This document shows positions 36,074 through 44,718 of a DNA stretch of 64,000 nucleotides, piece by piece (the stretch's first letter is position 1; each line of letters opens with the position of its first letter). The translations under genes and the position numbers were made by a program. The notes beneath the pieces were generated by a model that had not been told where the DNA came from, did not search any database, and was given only the letters and a program-made list of their open reading frames with translations. Origin of the DNA: UBA5078 sp051252515 (GTDB taxonomy: Bacteria; Pseudomonadota; Gammaproteobacteria; Pseudomonadales; Pseudohongiellaceae); the NCBI GenBank assembly GCA_051252515.1, contig JBPOFS010000002.1:682001-746000 (forward strand). Direction: 5' to 3'.

Positions 36074-36108
36074 ATCGTTGCCCGATTTTAAAAGTGATAC
36101 TGGAGAGT
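36069..36108 (-). promoter_or_regulatory. NasT (ANTAR)-type antitermination element of the porin gene
   Basis: On the minus strand CGGGC (36080-36084) and GCCUG (36069-36073) form a 5-bp stem with hexaloop AACGAU, again A at position 1 and G at 4. The 3' arm is the first five bases of the terminator stem, so antitermination and termination are mutually exclusive. The ACTCTCC heptamer (36102-36108) lies 17 nt upstream, the same spacing as in the nrtA leader. Confidence 0.78.
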
Positions 36109-36124
36109 ACTACCCTTGATACGT

Positions 36125-36140
36125 ATCAAGACCCGTGCCA
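36125..36140 (-). promoter_or_regulatory. Probable σ54 promoter of the porin gene
   Basis: The minus strand reads TGGCACGGGTCTTGAT. The -24 block is perfect (TGGCACG) and TTG of the -12 block is present, but the -12 C is A. Predicted start near 36115, just before the antitermination leader. Confidence 0.65.
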
Positions 36141-36169
36141 GTTCTTGGAAATATTTCAAATCAAATTAA

Positions 36170-36182
36170 AATCAATGGCTTA
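36170..36182. promoter_or_regulatory. IHF-like site
   Basis: AATCAATGGCTTA fits the IHF consensus WATCAANNNNTTR. It is centred about 60 nt upstream of the predicted porin start, the normal place for IHF bending at σ54 promoters. Confidence 0.5.
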
Positions 36183-36200
36183 GCGTTATGTTGGCTAAAT

Positions 36201-36266
36201 AACTGTGCGCAGCGCGTTTTCGGACCTGCGTCATTGTGCAGCGCATTAAATGCTATGCGCACAGTT
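36201..36266. repeat. 11-bp inverted repeat upstream of the porin promoter
   Basis: AACTGTGCGCA (36201-36211) and TGCGCACAGTT (36256-36266) are exact inverted copies 44 bp apart. They lie about 85-150 nt upstream of the predicted porin start, where σ54 activators bind. They do not match the NtrC consensus closely. Confidence 0.6.
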
Positions 36267-36290
36267 TAAGTGCAAGAGTTGACTTAACTC

Positions 36291-39200
36291 TTATGCCGGT
36301 ATCGCTTCTGCTTGCTTTCCCTTTTTAGTGAAGCTGTGTACGAAATGATAAAGCGCAGGCAATACCAAAAGCGTCAGTAATGTGGAGGAGATAATGCCTC
36401 CAATCACCACAGTGGCGAGTGGCCGTTGCACCTCAGAACCGATGCCTGTGTTCAATGCCATCGGCACAAAGCCCAGTGCGGCTACTAACGCGGTCATTAG
36501 TACAGGGCGCAGCCTTCCCATGGCTCCTTCAAGGACAGACTCGTGCAGTGGCATCCCTTCCAAACGCAGATCGCGAATGAAAGCGAGCATGACTAAGCCA
36601 TTAAGAACCGCGACGCCGGACAGTGCGATGAAGCCAACCCCAGCGGAAATCGATAAGGGGATGTCGCGAACTATCAACGCGAGCACTCCTCCTGTGAGCG
36701 CTAAAGGAACGCCTGAGAAAATAATCGCGGCATCACGAAAAGAGCCTAATGCCATCATCAACAGTAAGGCGATTAATAATAAGGTGACGGGAACGACAAC
36801 GAGTAAGCGCTGAGACGCCGATTCTAATTGCTCGAATGTGCCTCCGTACTCAATCCAGTAACCAGCAGGTAAATCGACTTGCTGAGTGATCCGCTCGCGC
36901 GCCTCTTGCACAAAGGAGCCTAAGTCACGGCCGCGAACATTGCCGGTCACCACAATGCGTCGTTTGCCGTTCTCCCGATTGATTTGGTTATAGCCGCTAC
37001 TGATACTAATATCGGCCACCTCATTCAAGGGGACATACTGCCCATTCTCCAAAGAGATTGGCAGGTTCAGATAGCTGTCAGGGTTACTACGAAGGGTTTC
37101 AGGCAGGCGAACCACAATATCTGAACGCTGATCGCCTTCGTAGAATTGACCGGCGATTGCACCGCCCAATGCCATCGAGACTGTACTTTGTAGTTGCGAC
37201 ATAGTGATTCCTAAGCGTGCCATCACCTCTCGCTTAGGCTCCATCGTAAGCACCGGCAAGCCAGTGGCTTGTTCGACGGCATTGTCGACCACCCCTGGTA
37301 CCGTTCCCAGCACCTGTTCGATCTCTTCGCCCAACTCAATGAGTTGTTCAAAGTCATCACCAAAGACCTTGATAGCCAGTTCACTTCGAACACCTGCGAT
37401 GAGTTCATTGAAGCGCATCTGAATCGGTTGCAAGAACTCGTAGGCATTACCGGGAACCGTTTCTGCGCGAGCTTCTAGCTCAGCCACCACTTGTGATTTC
37501 AGCTTGCTTGGATCGGGCCATTGGTCGCGAGGTTTCAGGATGATGAAAGTATCGGCGACGCTTGGCGGCATCGGGTCAGTGGCGACTTCGGCAGTGCCTA
37601 TTTTTGAAAAGACACGCTCTACCTCTGGGGCTTTCTCGATTTCCTGTTCCAGAACAAATTGCAGATCAAGCGCCTGTTCCAAAGAAGTGCCTGGAATGCG
37701 CATGGCGTGCATGGCGATGTCACCTTCATCGAGGTTTGGAATAAACTCAGTGCCCATTCGGCTGGCTAATGAAAGACAAACGCCCACCAAGATGACTGCG
37801 GAGAAAACCATGAGTAAACGAAAACGCAGTGCAAACTCCAAGGCTGGACGATACACGCGAGAGGCGATGCTCATGACGACATTGCGTTTTTCCACTACTG
37901 GTTTGCGGAACAACAACGCGACACATGCCGGCACAAAGGTGATGGAAAGCAACATGCCGCTTAACAATGCGATGACGACGGTAATCGCCATGGGGTGAAA
38001 CATTTTCCCTTCTACGCCTTCCAGCGCAAAGATTGGAATATACACGGCCGTAATGATGAACACGCCAAACAAGGCAGGCTTGATCACCTCCAATGTGGCC
38101 TTGGACACAAGCGTGAGGCGAGCTTCGACACTCAGAGTCTGCCGTTTAGCGGCTTCACTTAAGCGGCGCAAACAGTTCTCTACAATGATGACGCTGCCGT
38201 CGACAATCAAGCCAAAGTCCAATGCGCCAAGACTCATTAAGTTGGCACTTGTGCGAGTTTGCACCATCCCCGTAATGGTCATGAGCATCGCGATGGGAAT
38301 GATCGCGGCTGTAAGGAACGCCGCGCGGATATTGCCCAGTAGCAGAAACAGGACTGCGATCACAAGCAGTGCCCCTTCTAACAGGTTTTTCTGGACAGTC
38401 TCTAGGGTTTTGTCCACCAAATTAGTGCGGTCATACACGGCAGTAACCGTAATGCCATCGGGTAGGCTAGCCTTCACCTCTTCTAACATTGCAGCGGTGG
38501 CGGCGGCGACTTCCCGACTGTTCTCGCCAATCAACATGAACACGGTGCCTAATACGGCTTCATGTCCGTTGAATGTGGCAGCCCCAGAGCGCAGTTCGCG
38601 TCCGATTTCTACGGTCGCTACATCACGAACCAATATCGGGGAACCTTGTTGTTGGGTGATGACGATATTGCGTAGATCCTCCAGCGTATTGGCCTGACCG
38701 GGCATGCGCATTAGCAGTTGTGAACCGTTGTTCTCAATGAAACCGGCTCCGGCGTTCTGATTGTCTTGCTCCACTGCGCGGAAAAGGTCGTGACTATCCA
38801 AGCCATACCGTAGAAGTAAACTAGGATTTGGTGCCACGAGGATTTCTTTTTTAAATCCACCAATGGGATTGATCTCTACGACACCGGGCACTCGCAGTAA
38901 CTGTGGGCGAATGATCCAGTCATGGACGCTGCGTAAGTCAACTGGCGTGACGGGTGTGCCATCAGCATTGACTGCACCGGGCTCGGCATCGACCGTAAAC
39001 ATGAAGATCTCCCCCAAGCCACTGGCAATGGGGCCAAGCGCTGGAGTGATCCCTGGGGGCAAGTCAGATATAGCATTGTTGAGTCGCTCACTGACCTGTT
39101 GTCGGGCAAAGTAAATGTCGGTGCCTTCATCGAAAACGACAGTGACTTGTGACAATCCATAACGCGAAATTGATCGGGTATAGGAAAGGTTAGGCATCCC

Positions 39201-39422
39201 ACTCATTGCAGTTTCCATCACAAAGGTGATGCGTTGCTCGACTTCTAATGGCGTGTAGCCAGGAGCGGCAGTATTGAGCGCTACCTGTACGTTGGTGATA
39301 TCGGGAACAGCGTCAATGGCAAGGCGTTGGTAATTCCAAGCCCCAAGACCCATCAACATGAGAACGAGCACGACCACCGTGCCACGTCTATTGATAGCAA
39401 GATTAATTATTGATGCAAGCAT
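36291..39422 (-). CDS. czcA: Heavy-metal efflux RND pump (CzcA/HelA type)
   Basis: This 1043-aa inner membrane proton antiporter is the pump of a CzcCBA-type tripartite system. Twelve helices and two large periplasmic domains are expected. The fourth-helix motif LDFGLIVDGSVIIVEN has the two Asp and one Glu that mark divalent-cation pumps (Zn, Co, Cd group) rather than the CusA (Cu/Ag) type. AAGGAA precedes the ATG. It follows czcB by 9 nt. Confidence 0.92.
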   Translation of the reverse strand: MLASIINLAINRRGTVVVLVLMLMGLGAWNYQRLAIDAVPDITNVQVALNTAAPGYTPLEVEQRITFVMETAMSGMPNLSYTRSISRYGLSQVTVVFDEGTDIYFARQQVSERLNNAISDLPPGITPALGPIASGLGEIFMFTVDAEPGAVNADGTPVTPVDLRSVHDWIIRPQLLRVPGVVEINPIGGFKKEILVAPNPSLLLRYGLDSHDLFRAVEQDNQNAGAGFIENNGSQLLMRMPGQANTLEDLRNIVITQQQGSPILVRDVATVEIGRELRSGAATFNGHEAVLGTVFMLIGENSREVAAATAAMLEEVKASLPDGITVTAVYDRTNLVDKTLETVQKNLLEGALLVIAVLFLLLGNIRAAFLTAAIIPIAMLMTITGMVQTRTSANLMSLGALDFGLIVDGSVIIVENCLRRLSEAAKRQTLSVEARLTLVSKATLEVIKPALFGVFIITAVYIPIFALEGVEGKMFHPMAITVVIALLSGMLLSITFVPACVALLFRKPVVEKRNVVMSIASRVYRPALEFALRFRLLMVFSAVILVGVCLSLASRMGTEFIPNLDEGDIAMHAMRIPGTSLEQALDLQFVLEQEIEKAPEVERVFSKIGTAEVATDPMPPSVADTFIILKPRDQWPDPSKLKSQVVAELEARAETVPGNAYEFLQPIQMRFNELIAGVRSELAIKVFGDDFEQLIELGEEIEQVLGTVPGVVDNAVEQATGLPVLTMEPKREVMARLGITMSQLQSTVSMALGGAIAGQFYEGDQRSDIVVRLPETLRSNPDSYLNLPISLENGQYVPLNEVADISISSGYNQINRENGKRRIVVTGNVRGRDLGSFVQEARERITQQVDLPAGYWIEYGGTFEQLESASQRLLVVVPVTLLLIALLLMMALGSFRDAAIIFSGVPLALTGGVLALIVRDIPLSISAGVGFIALSGVAVLNGLVMLAFIRDLRLEGMPLHESVLEGAMGRLRPVLMTALVAALGFVPMALNTGIGSEVQRPLATVVIGGIISSTLLTLLVLPALYHFVHSFTKKGKQAEAIPA

Positions 39423-39431
39423 GTTGATTCC

Positions 39432-40664
39432 TTAATGATCATGAGTGGCGCCGTCTTTTTCGACGTCGGCTTTTAGGACATAGCTATTTTGGGTGACGTA
39501 CGTGGTGCCGGGAGTTAATCCCGAGAGCACTTCGACCCACTCGTCCGATTGCCTGCCTAGTTCAAGCATGCGTACTTCATAGTCATTGTCGTACTGCGCA
39601 TAAACCACAGTGAAATCTCTATAGCTTTGCAGCGCCTCCCGACGTACTGCCAGCGGCACTTCGACATCCGCTACGTTGATCGATGCTTCAACCCATGCCC
39701 CTGGGAGTAGTTCTCCTTCTGGGTTACTCAGTTGTACTCGGGCAGTGACGGCTTGGTTCGCTTCGATATGAGGAAGGAAGCGAGCAATCGTGCCGGTAAA
39801 TTCAGTGTCGGAATAGGCCGTCTTTATCGTTACGGAGGCGCCGAGTTGAATGGCAGCAAGGTCCTTAGGGAAAATGGCTAGATCGACCCAAACACTGGAG
39901 TTGTCCATGATGGTAAACAGTGTGCGTGAACCTGTTTGTTCACCAGGGCCTGCATCGCGCGCTAAGACGATGCCACTGATCGGAGCAGTGATCTCGTAGC
40001 TGGTAAGGCTTTGGTTGCTCTCGATCGTTGCAAGCAAAGAGCCAGCTGACACAGTTTCACCTATGCCCGCGTACACCTTAGTAATACGTCCTTCAAAACG
40101 AGCACTGACATGGCTAAGCCGTTCAGTATCGGCTAAAACACGCCCATAAACAGACGTATTCAATGCGAGGGTTTGGGGCCCTGCAATTTCTGTTTCAATA
40201 TTGAGTGCTCGGGCAGCGACAGAGTCTATGTTCGTACGGCCTTCAAAGCTCTCGAACTCCCAGCTGTGGGACTCTCCCGCATAACGGGCATTGACCTGCA
40301 CTGAGAACGAGTGTGGTTCTGTAATGACAGCGTTGCTTGTGAGATATTCACTCTGAGGATCGAAACTAACTTCATCGATTCGGTCTAAGCGCGTCAGCGT
40401 TGCTTCTAGGGTGACGGTCTCTGGCGAAATAGCCGCACCATCTTGGCTGGCCCATGCGCGGTATCGCGGTTCCCTGCCTTCAATTAGGGCAAGCTCGATC
40501 GTGAAGTCGCCGTCATGAAAGAGTCGACCATTATTCGGCCCACGCTCCTCTTCATGCTCGTCATGAGATTCCATGGCAATGCTAGTGTCTTGCTGTTCCG
40601 CGCCGCAGGCACTGAGTAACAGCGCAAGGAATAGAGTCGAAATTAATCCAGTAATCGTGTTCAT
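39432..40664 (-). CDS. czcB: Periplasmic adaptor of metal efflux RND system (CzcB type)
   Basis: This 410-aa membrane-fusion protein is a predicted lipoprotein: the signal peptide ends in LLLSAC. It has an N-terminal domain after an acidic His-containing stretch (HDEHEEERGPNNGRLFHDGD), a barrel-sandwich hybrid domain around GRITKVYAGIGETVSAG...SGIVLARD, and β-barrel domains. It ends in GATHDH. It overlaps czcC by 4 nt. Confidence 0.9.
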   Translation of the reverse strand: MNTITGLISTLFLALLLSACGAEQQDTSIAMESHDEHEEERGPNNGRLFHDGDFTIELALIEGREPRYRAWASQDGAAISPETVTLEATLTRLDRIDEVSFDPQSEYLTSNAVITEPHSFSVQVNARYAGESHSWEFESFEGRTNIDSVAARALNIETEIAGPQTLALNTSVYGRVLADTERLSHVSARFEGRITKVYAGIGETVSAGSLLATIESNQSLTSYEITAPISGIVLARDAGPGEQTGSRTLFTIMDNSSVWVDLAIFPKDLAAIQLGASVTIKTAYSDTEFTGTIARFLPHIEANQAVTARVQLSNPEGELLPGAWVEASINVADVEVPLAVRREALQSYRDFTVVYAQYDNDYEVRMLELGRQSDEWVEVLSGLTPGTTYVTQNSYVLKADVEKDGATHDH

Positions 40665-41956
40665 GGGGTACCTCTTTGAATAGGGGAGAGCTGCGCAATG
40701 CGCACGCCTGTAATGCGTTCTATCTCGATGATATCGAGATGGGCTTGAATACTTGTTTCGGCAAGATCGCTGCGTGCGGCGAGGAGTTCCTCTTGCACTT
40801 GCAATCGCTCTAGGTAGCTAGCGCTGCCCATGTCATAGGCACGCCGTATTTCCGTTAATGCCTCTTCATAACGAGGGATCACGGCATCTTTGAGAGTGGT
40901 GGCGCGGTGCAGGCTATGTTCTAAGTCTAGATAAATCCCTAGTAGCCGAGTTTGTAAACTGATCATGACGGCTTCGCGCTCTACGGCGGTTTGGCTTAGA
41001 TTCTCACGAGCTTGAGCAATACTGCCTTGGTTATTGTTACCAAACCCCAAAGGAATATTCACCTCGGCTACGAGCCCGAAATCGGCACTACCTTGAATGC
41101 GCCGTATTCCAGTACTAACGCTCCAGGGTGATCGAGCATTGGCTTGTTCGAGTCGCAACAGGGACTCGCGTAGGCGGGTTTGAGTGAAGTATTTACTTAG
41201 GTCAGGGTTTTGCTCCAAACGTGCCAGAAGCACATCAAAAGGCTCGATGGTGGGCAAGGACAGTGGCGCGCCTTCCAACTCATTGAACGCAGGAGTGAGA
41301 TCGCCCCATTGAGCCGCGAGAAGATGATTCGCCGTAGTCATTTCGTGATCGACGTCTTCCCGGAAGAGTTCTCGCTTGGCGAGTTCTGCTTGGGCGCGTG
41401 CAAGTTCTGCTGAGAGTGTTGACCCTGCCGATACGCGTTTCTCAACTGCAGCGACCGCCTCCTGTGCCAATATCAGCGCGGCGTCCGCAATGTCGCGATG
41501 CAGCAACTGCTCTAACGCACGAGTGTAATAACGCGCGGTTTGGGCCGCTGCATCTAGACGACTTCGCTGGGCTTCATCGGCTAATGCTTCGGAGCCAATA
41601 CGCGCGACGTCTATACGCCGTTGTTTTAGATCTCCCTCTAACACCCATGCGATTGAGGCGGTTGCTTGGGCTTGGCTTAGTCCTTGTGCCACTCCAGTGC
41701 CAAAGGCATTTTCGACGGTGATATTGAGTTCTGGCTTAGGAGATAGCCCAGCTTGAAGGATGCGGCCATCTTGTGCACGCATGGCGTATCCCAGTGTTTG
41801 TAATTGCGGATTACGCACCATCGTTTGAGTAATGGCTTGCTCAAGGCTTAGGGACAAATTGCCCTGTGCTTGTGCGGCCACACTACCCAGTGTCGACAGT
41901 AGAACGACACTGCACGCCTTGCTTAAAAAGCGCCTATAAAATTTAGAATTGCTCAT
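40661..41956 (-). CDS. czcC: TolC-family outer membrane channel (CzcC type)
   Basis: This 431-aa protein forms the outer membrane exit duct of the pump. A signal peptide ends near AAQAQ; two long helical repeats follow (for example TQTRLRESLLRLEQANAR and LLGIYLDLEHSLHRATTL). The start at 41956 is preferred over an ATG 18 codons earlier because it gives a normal signal peptide. Confidence 0.88.
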   Translation of the reverse strand: MSNSKFYRRFLSKACSVVLLSTLGSVAAQAQGNLSLSLEQAITQTMVRNPQLQTLGYAMRAQDGRILQAGLSPKPELNITVENAFGTGVAQGLSQAQATASIAWVLEGDLKQRRIDVARIGSEALADEAQRSRLDAAAQTARYYTRALEQLLHRDIADAALILAQEAVAAVEKRVSAGSTLSAELARAQAELAKRELFREDVDHEMTTANHLLAAQWGDLTPAFNELEGAPLSLPTIEPFDVLLARLEQNPDLSKYFTQTRLRESLLRLEQANARSPWSVSTGIRRIQGSADFGLVAEVNIPLGFGNNNQGSIAQARENLSQTAVEREAVMISLQTRLLGIYLDLEHSLHRATTLKDAVIPRYEEALTEIRRAYDMGSASYLERLQVQEELLAARSDLAETSIQAHLDIIEIERITGVRIAQLSPIQRGTP

Positions 41957-42084
41957 TGTTTGAAGTCCAACAAAAATAACGAACGGACTGTAGTGGTGGC
42001 TAAGCGGCAATGACTAAAAGCCAAATGCTGCGCAAGACACTATGCGAATTGATCGCAAACTACAGACGGATTTTGGGTGTGGAC

Positions 42085-42471
42085 TTAAACTGTGGGAGGA
42101 GGAACAGGGGGGGTGTAGCTTAGGAATTGATGGTTCATTTGATAAGGTGGCAAGGCAAGCATGGCTTGAATTTGTACGGGGACTTCTAAAGTGTCAGTCA
42201 GGCTTAAAGATAGATGAATATGCATCCCGTGTTCGTGATGCTCATCGTGCTCCAAGTCATGCTCAAGGCAGTCTGCTCGTGCGTCTAAGCTTGTGCCGCT
42301 TTCTATGTGCACAAGGGCGTGTTGCTTTGAACTCATTTGGCCTGGGTGGTCTAACGGGGAGTTATGGCCGTTCGGGTGACATTCGTCGGGCATTTCCGCA
42401 GCTTGAATCGCTCCAAATAAAAGAGAGTGATTAAAGACTAATAATATGGCGAGAATGATCTTCGTATACAC
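42085..42471 (-). CDS. His-rich exported protein of the metal efflux operon
   Basis: This protein of 128 aa, starting from a GTG at 42471 (an alternative GTG at 42510 adds 13 residues), has a signal peptide of about 24 residues ending in GAIQA. The mature part is rich in His, Asp and Glu (CLEHDLEHDEHHEHGMHIHLS), suggesting metal binding in the periplasm, and ends in a Pro-rich tail (YTPPVPPP). Short His-rich proteins of this type are common first genes in czc/cus clusters. Its chaperone or sensor role is inferred only from composition and place. It reads into czcC after 128 nt. Confidence 0.72.
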   Translation of the reverse strand: MYTKIILAILLVFNHSLLFGAIQAAEMPDECHPNGHNSPLDHPGQMSSKQHALVHIESGTSLDARADCLEHDLEHDEHHEHGMHIHLSLSLTDTLEVPVQIQAMLALPPYQMNHQFLSYTPPVPPPTV

Positions 42472-42618
42472 GGCGGTATTCCGAAATTGAAAGTATTGCG
42501 ACTCTAGCACCGCTGTTTGAAGCGAGTCAAATCAGCGCACTATTATGGTGCCATTGACTTCTTAGTGCTGAGAACGATAGTTTCTCGGCATCATTGATGA
42601 ATTATAGGTTTTGACCTT

Positions 42619-43065
42619 ATGTTGACTGCAGATCGATTGACACCATTCCACCTAGCGATTCAAGTACGCAACCTTGAAGAGGCGCGAGAGTTCTATGGTG
42701 TAGCGCTAGGTTTGCCGCAAGGGCGTAGTTCCCTGCAATGGATTGATTTTAACTTTCTGGGGCATCAATTAGTGGTGCACTTGAACCCAGCGCTAGGCGA
42801 TGACGGCAAAGTGCAACAAATCGGCAATCATGTCGATGGTCACGGTGTGCCGGTACCCCATTTTGGGGTTGTGCTAGAGATGGCGCAGTGGGAGGCATTT
42901 GCCGAACAAGTAAAAGCGGTTGTGCAGGAGTTTGTAATCGAACCGCATATTCGCTTCAAAGGCGAGCCGGGAGAACAGGCGACGATGTTCTTCTTGGACC
43001 CGTCCGGGAACGCGCTAGAGTTCAAAGCGTTCAAGGATATTGAAAAGGGCTTGTTTGCAACGTAA
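42619..43065 (+). CDS. VOC (glyoxalase/dioxygenase) superfamily protein
   Basis: This 148-aa protein has two βαβββ modules. Likely metal ligands are His in PFHLAIQV near the start, His in VPHFGVVLEM, and Glu in GNALEFKAF near the end. The FYGVALGLPQGRSS and FFLDPSGNALEFK segments are typical. The family covers lyases, dioxygenases and resistance proteins, so the substrate cannot be assigned. It stands alone, divergent from the metal operon. Confidence 0.82.
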   Translation: MLTADRLTPFHLAIQVRNLEEAREFYGVALGLPQGRSSLQWIDFNFLGHQLVVHLNPALGDDGKVQQIGNHVDGHGVPVPHFGVVLEMAQWEAFAEQVKAVVQEFVIEPHIRFKGEPGEQATMFFLDPSGNALEFKAFKDIEKGLFAT

Positions 43066-43188
43066 ACGTGGCTAGCGGTTTGTTTTTCTTCTTTTATGAG
43101 TGTTAGTTCACCCATATGTGGTATTGCGCGTAGCTACACGGTTTCTCATTATGGGATATACCATTTTGGGGTGTAAAAGGAGATTACG

Positions 43189-44697
43189 ATGTTGCTAAAC
43201 ACTATATTAAAACGAGTCGTCACACTCACCTTTTCTGGAGCATTGGCTTGTAGTGCTTTGTTTGCAGTAGCTGCTGAGCGCAACGTCGTAATTGATGCGG
43301 TTCAGGCCGGCCCATACGCGGTGGGTAGTACAAACTTCTCTGTTAGTGCTAGCAAAATAATAGGGCTCTCCGCGGAAGGGCTGGATGATGGCAAGGTGAT
43401 GGGAGGGGTGGTTCATAATGGTTCCACGCGCTATGTCGGTGAATTGCTTACCAACCCCAGCGCAGCATTCTCTTTCGACTTAGACGTTCCCAATGATACT
43501 CAACGCTATGATGCCTCTGCAGGAACAACGCTTCCCTTTTACGGTATCGTGCTTTACCCGACTACGGCGGATAACGCCCGTGCAGACTATCAATTTTTTG
43601 CCGGTTCAGTGCTTCCTCATATGCAAACCGGTAGCGACGCCCCGTTGTTTGCTGATGAGGCGGAGCGTTATCCTTTGTTGGTGTACTCCCATGGTGCAGG
43701 CGGCTTTCCTCAAAAAGCTGACCTGGAGTATCTAAAAGTCCTTGCTAGCCATGGTTACGTGGTCGTGGGTCTCTTTCATGGGGATAATCGTTTCGGTACG
43801 ACCGAGCCACGTCAGTTTAGTCTGCGCTCACTCGCGGTGAAGGTCGCGCTGCATACATTGTTGGCCGATGCTGCCTTTGTTGGTCATATCGATAGCAATC
43901 GTATTGGTGGCCTTGGTCGCAGCTTTGGCGGGGCGACAATGCTGTCTCTACTGGGTGCTAAGCGAGTGAACCCTGATGCAATTAGTGTCTTCACCAATAG
44001 CTTGCTTGAAACAACTGTGGACCCAAGGATCGTGGCAGCCGCTACAATCGTGCCTTACGCTGGGAAAGACCTGTATTCACTGTTTGGATCTGGCGGTGGT
44101 GGTGCTGCGAGCGTTGATCGTCCGTTTATGATTAATATTGGTAATGCTGATGAAGCGACAGACTACAGTAAAGTACAAGCGGTAGCGGAGCAGATTCCGG
44201 GTACGAAATATCTTGTGCAATACGAAGGTGAAAAACACGAAATGAGCACGGAAGCGACTAACGATGCCTTTGCTTGGATGAAAGTGTTTCTGGATGCCAA
44301 TGTGAAGAAAGATGTGGCCGCCGTTGATTTGCTAAGCCGCGTCGGCTCGGCCAGTGGAGCGGGAAGCGACACCTTAGTGGCGGTGACCGAACCAAGCATC
44401 ACCGCGAAGTATCCGGAGTTTAGTAATCAGCAAATCACCATCGATGGCGTGCATGTCGGGGCCGATCGTTACGATGTGACATTAACACTGGTGTCCGAGT
44501 CTCCTATTGTCTTCACGCTAATTGGCGCCATGGACTCGGATCAAACAAGCTTAACCACGGGGTTTTTTGCCAATAATGTATTGACCATTCCTCGCGTAAT
44601 CGTTAATGGTGCCCCTTTCAGTGTCACTATGGAGCTAAGCAATGAAAACCCTATACAGTTCACATTGACTAAGGCTGATGAGATTGTCGCTCAATAG
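43189..44697 (+). CDS. Exported α/β-hydrolase (PAF-acetylhydrolase/chlorophyllase-like)
   Basis: This 502-aa protein has a signal peptide ending near FAVAA and an α/β-hydrolase core. The oxyanion region is YSHGAGG (about 167), the nucleophile Ser245 lies in GLGRSFGG, Asp321 (GNADE) and His350 (GEKHEMS) are candidates for the rest of the triad. About 130 C-terminal residues form an extra β-rich domain with two similar repeats (ESPIVFTL and ENPIQFTL). A strong AAGGAG lies 7 nt before the ATG. It is probably a secreted esterase or lipase; the substrate is unknown. It is 21 nt from the response regulator gene. Confidence 0.8.
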   Translation: MLLNTILKRVVTLTFSGALACSALFAVAAERNVVIDAVQAGPYAVGSTNFSVSASKIIGLSAEGLDDGKVMGGVVHNGSTRYVGELLTNPSAAFSFDLDVPNDTQRYDASAGTTLPFYGIVLYPTTADNARADYQFFAGSVLPHMQTGSDAPLFADEAERYPLLVYSHGAGGFPQKADLEYLKVLASHGYVVVGLFHGDNRFGTTEPRQFSLRSLAVKVALHTLLADAAFVGHIDSNRIGGLGRSFGGATMLSLLGAKRVNPDAISVFTNSLLETTVDPRIVAAATIVPYAGKDLYSLFGSGGGGAASVDRPFMINIGNADEATDYSKVQAVAEQIPGTKYLVQYEGEKHEMSTEATNDAFAWMKVFLDANVKKDVAAVDLLSRVGSASGAGSDTLVAVTEPSITAKYPEFSNQQITIDGVHVGADRYDVTLTLVSESPIVFTLIGAMDSDQTSLTTGFFANNVLTIPRVIVNGAPFSVTMELSNENPIQFTLTKADEIVAQ

Positions 44698-44718
44698 AGT
44701 CAAACTAAGGCTTCGTTC

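Noticed and set aside
42042..42434. 130-aa plus-strand frame opposite the His-rich gene
   Set aside because: It is antisense to a frame with a signal peptide and metal-binding composition, and shows no recognisable domain.
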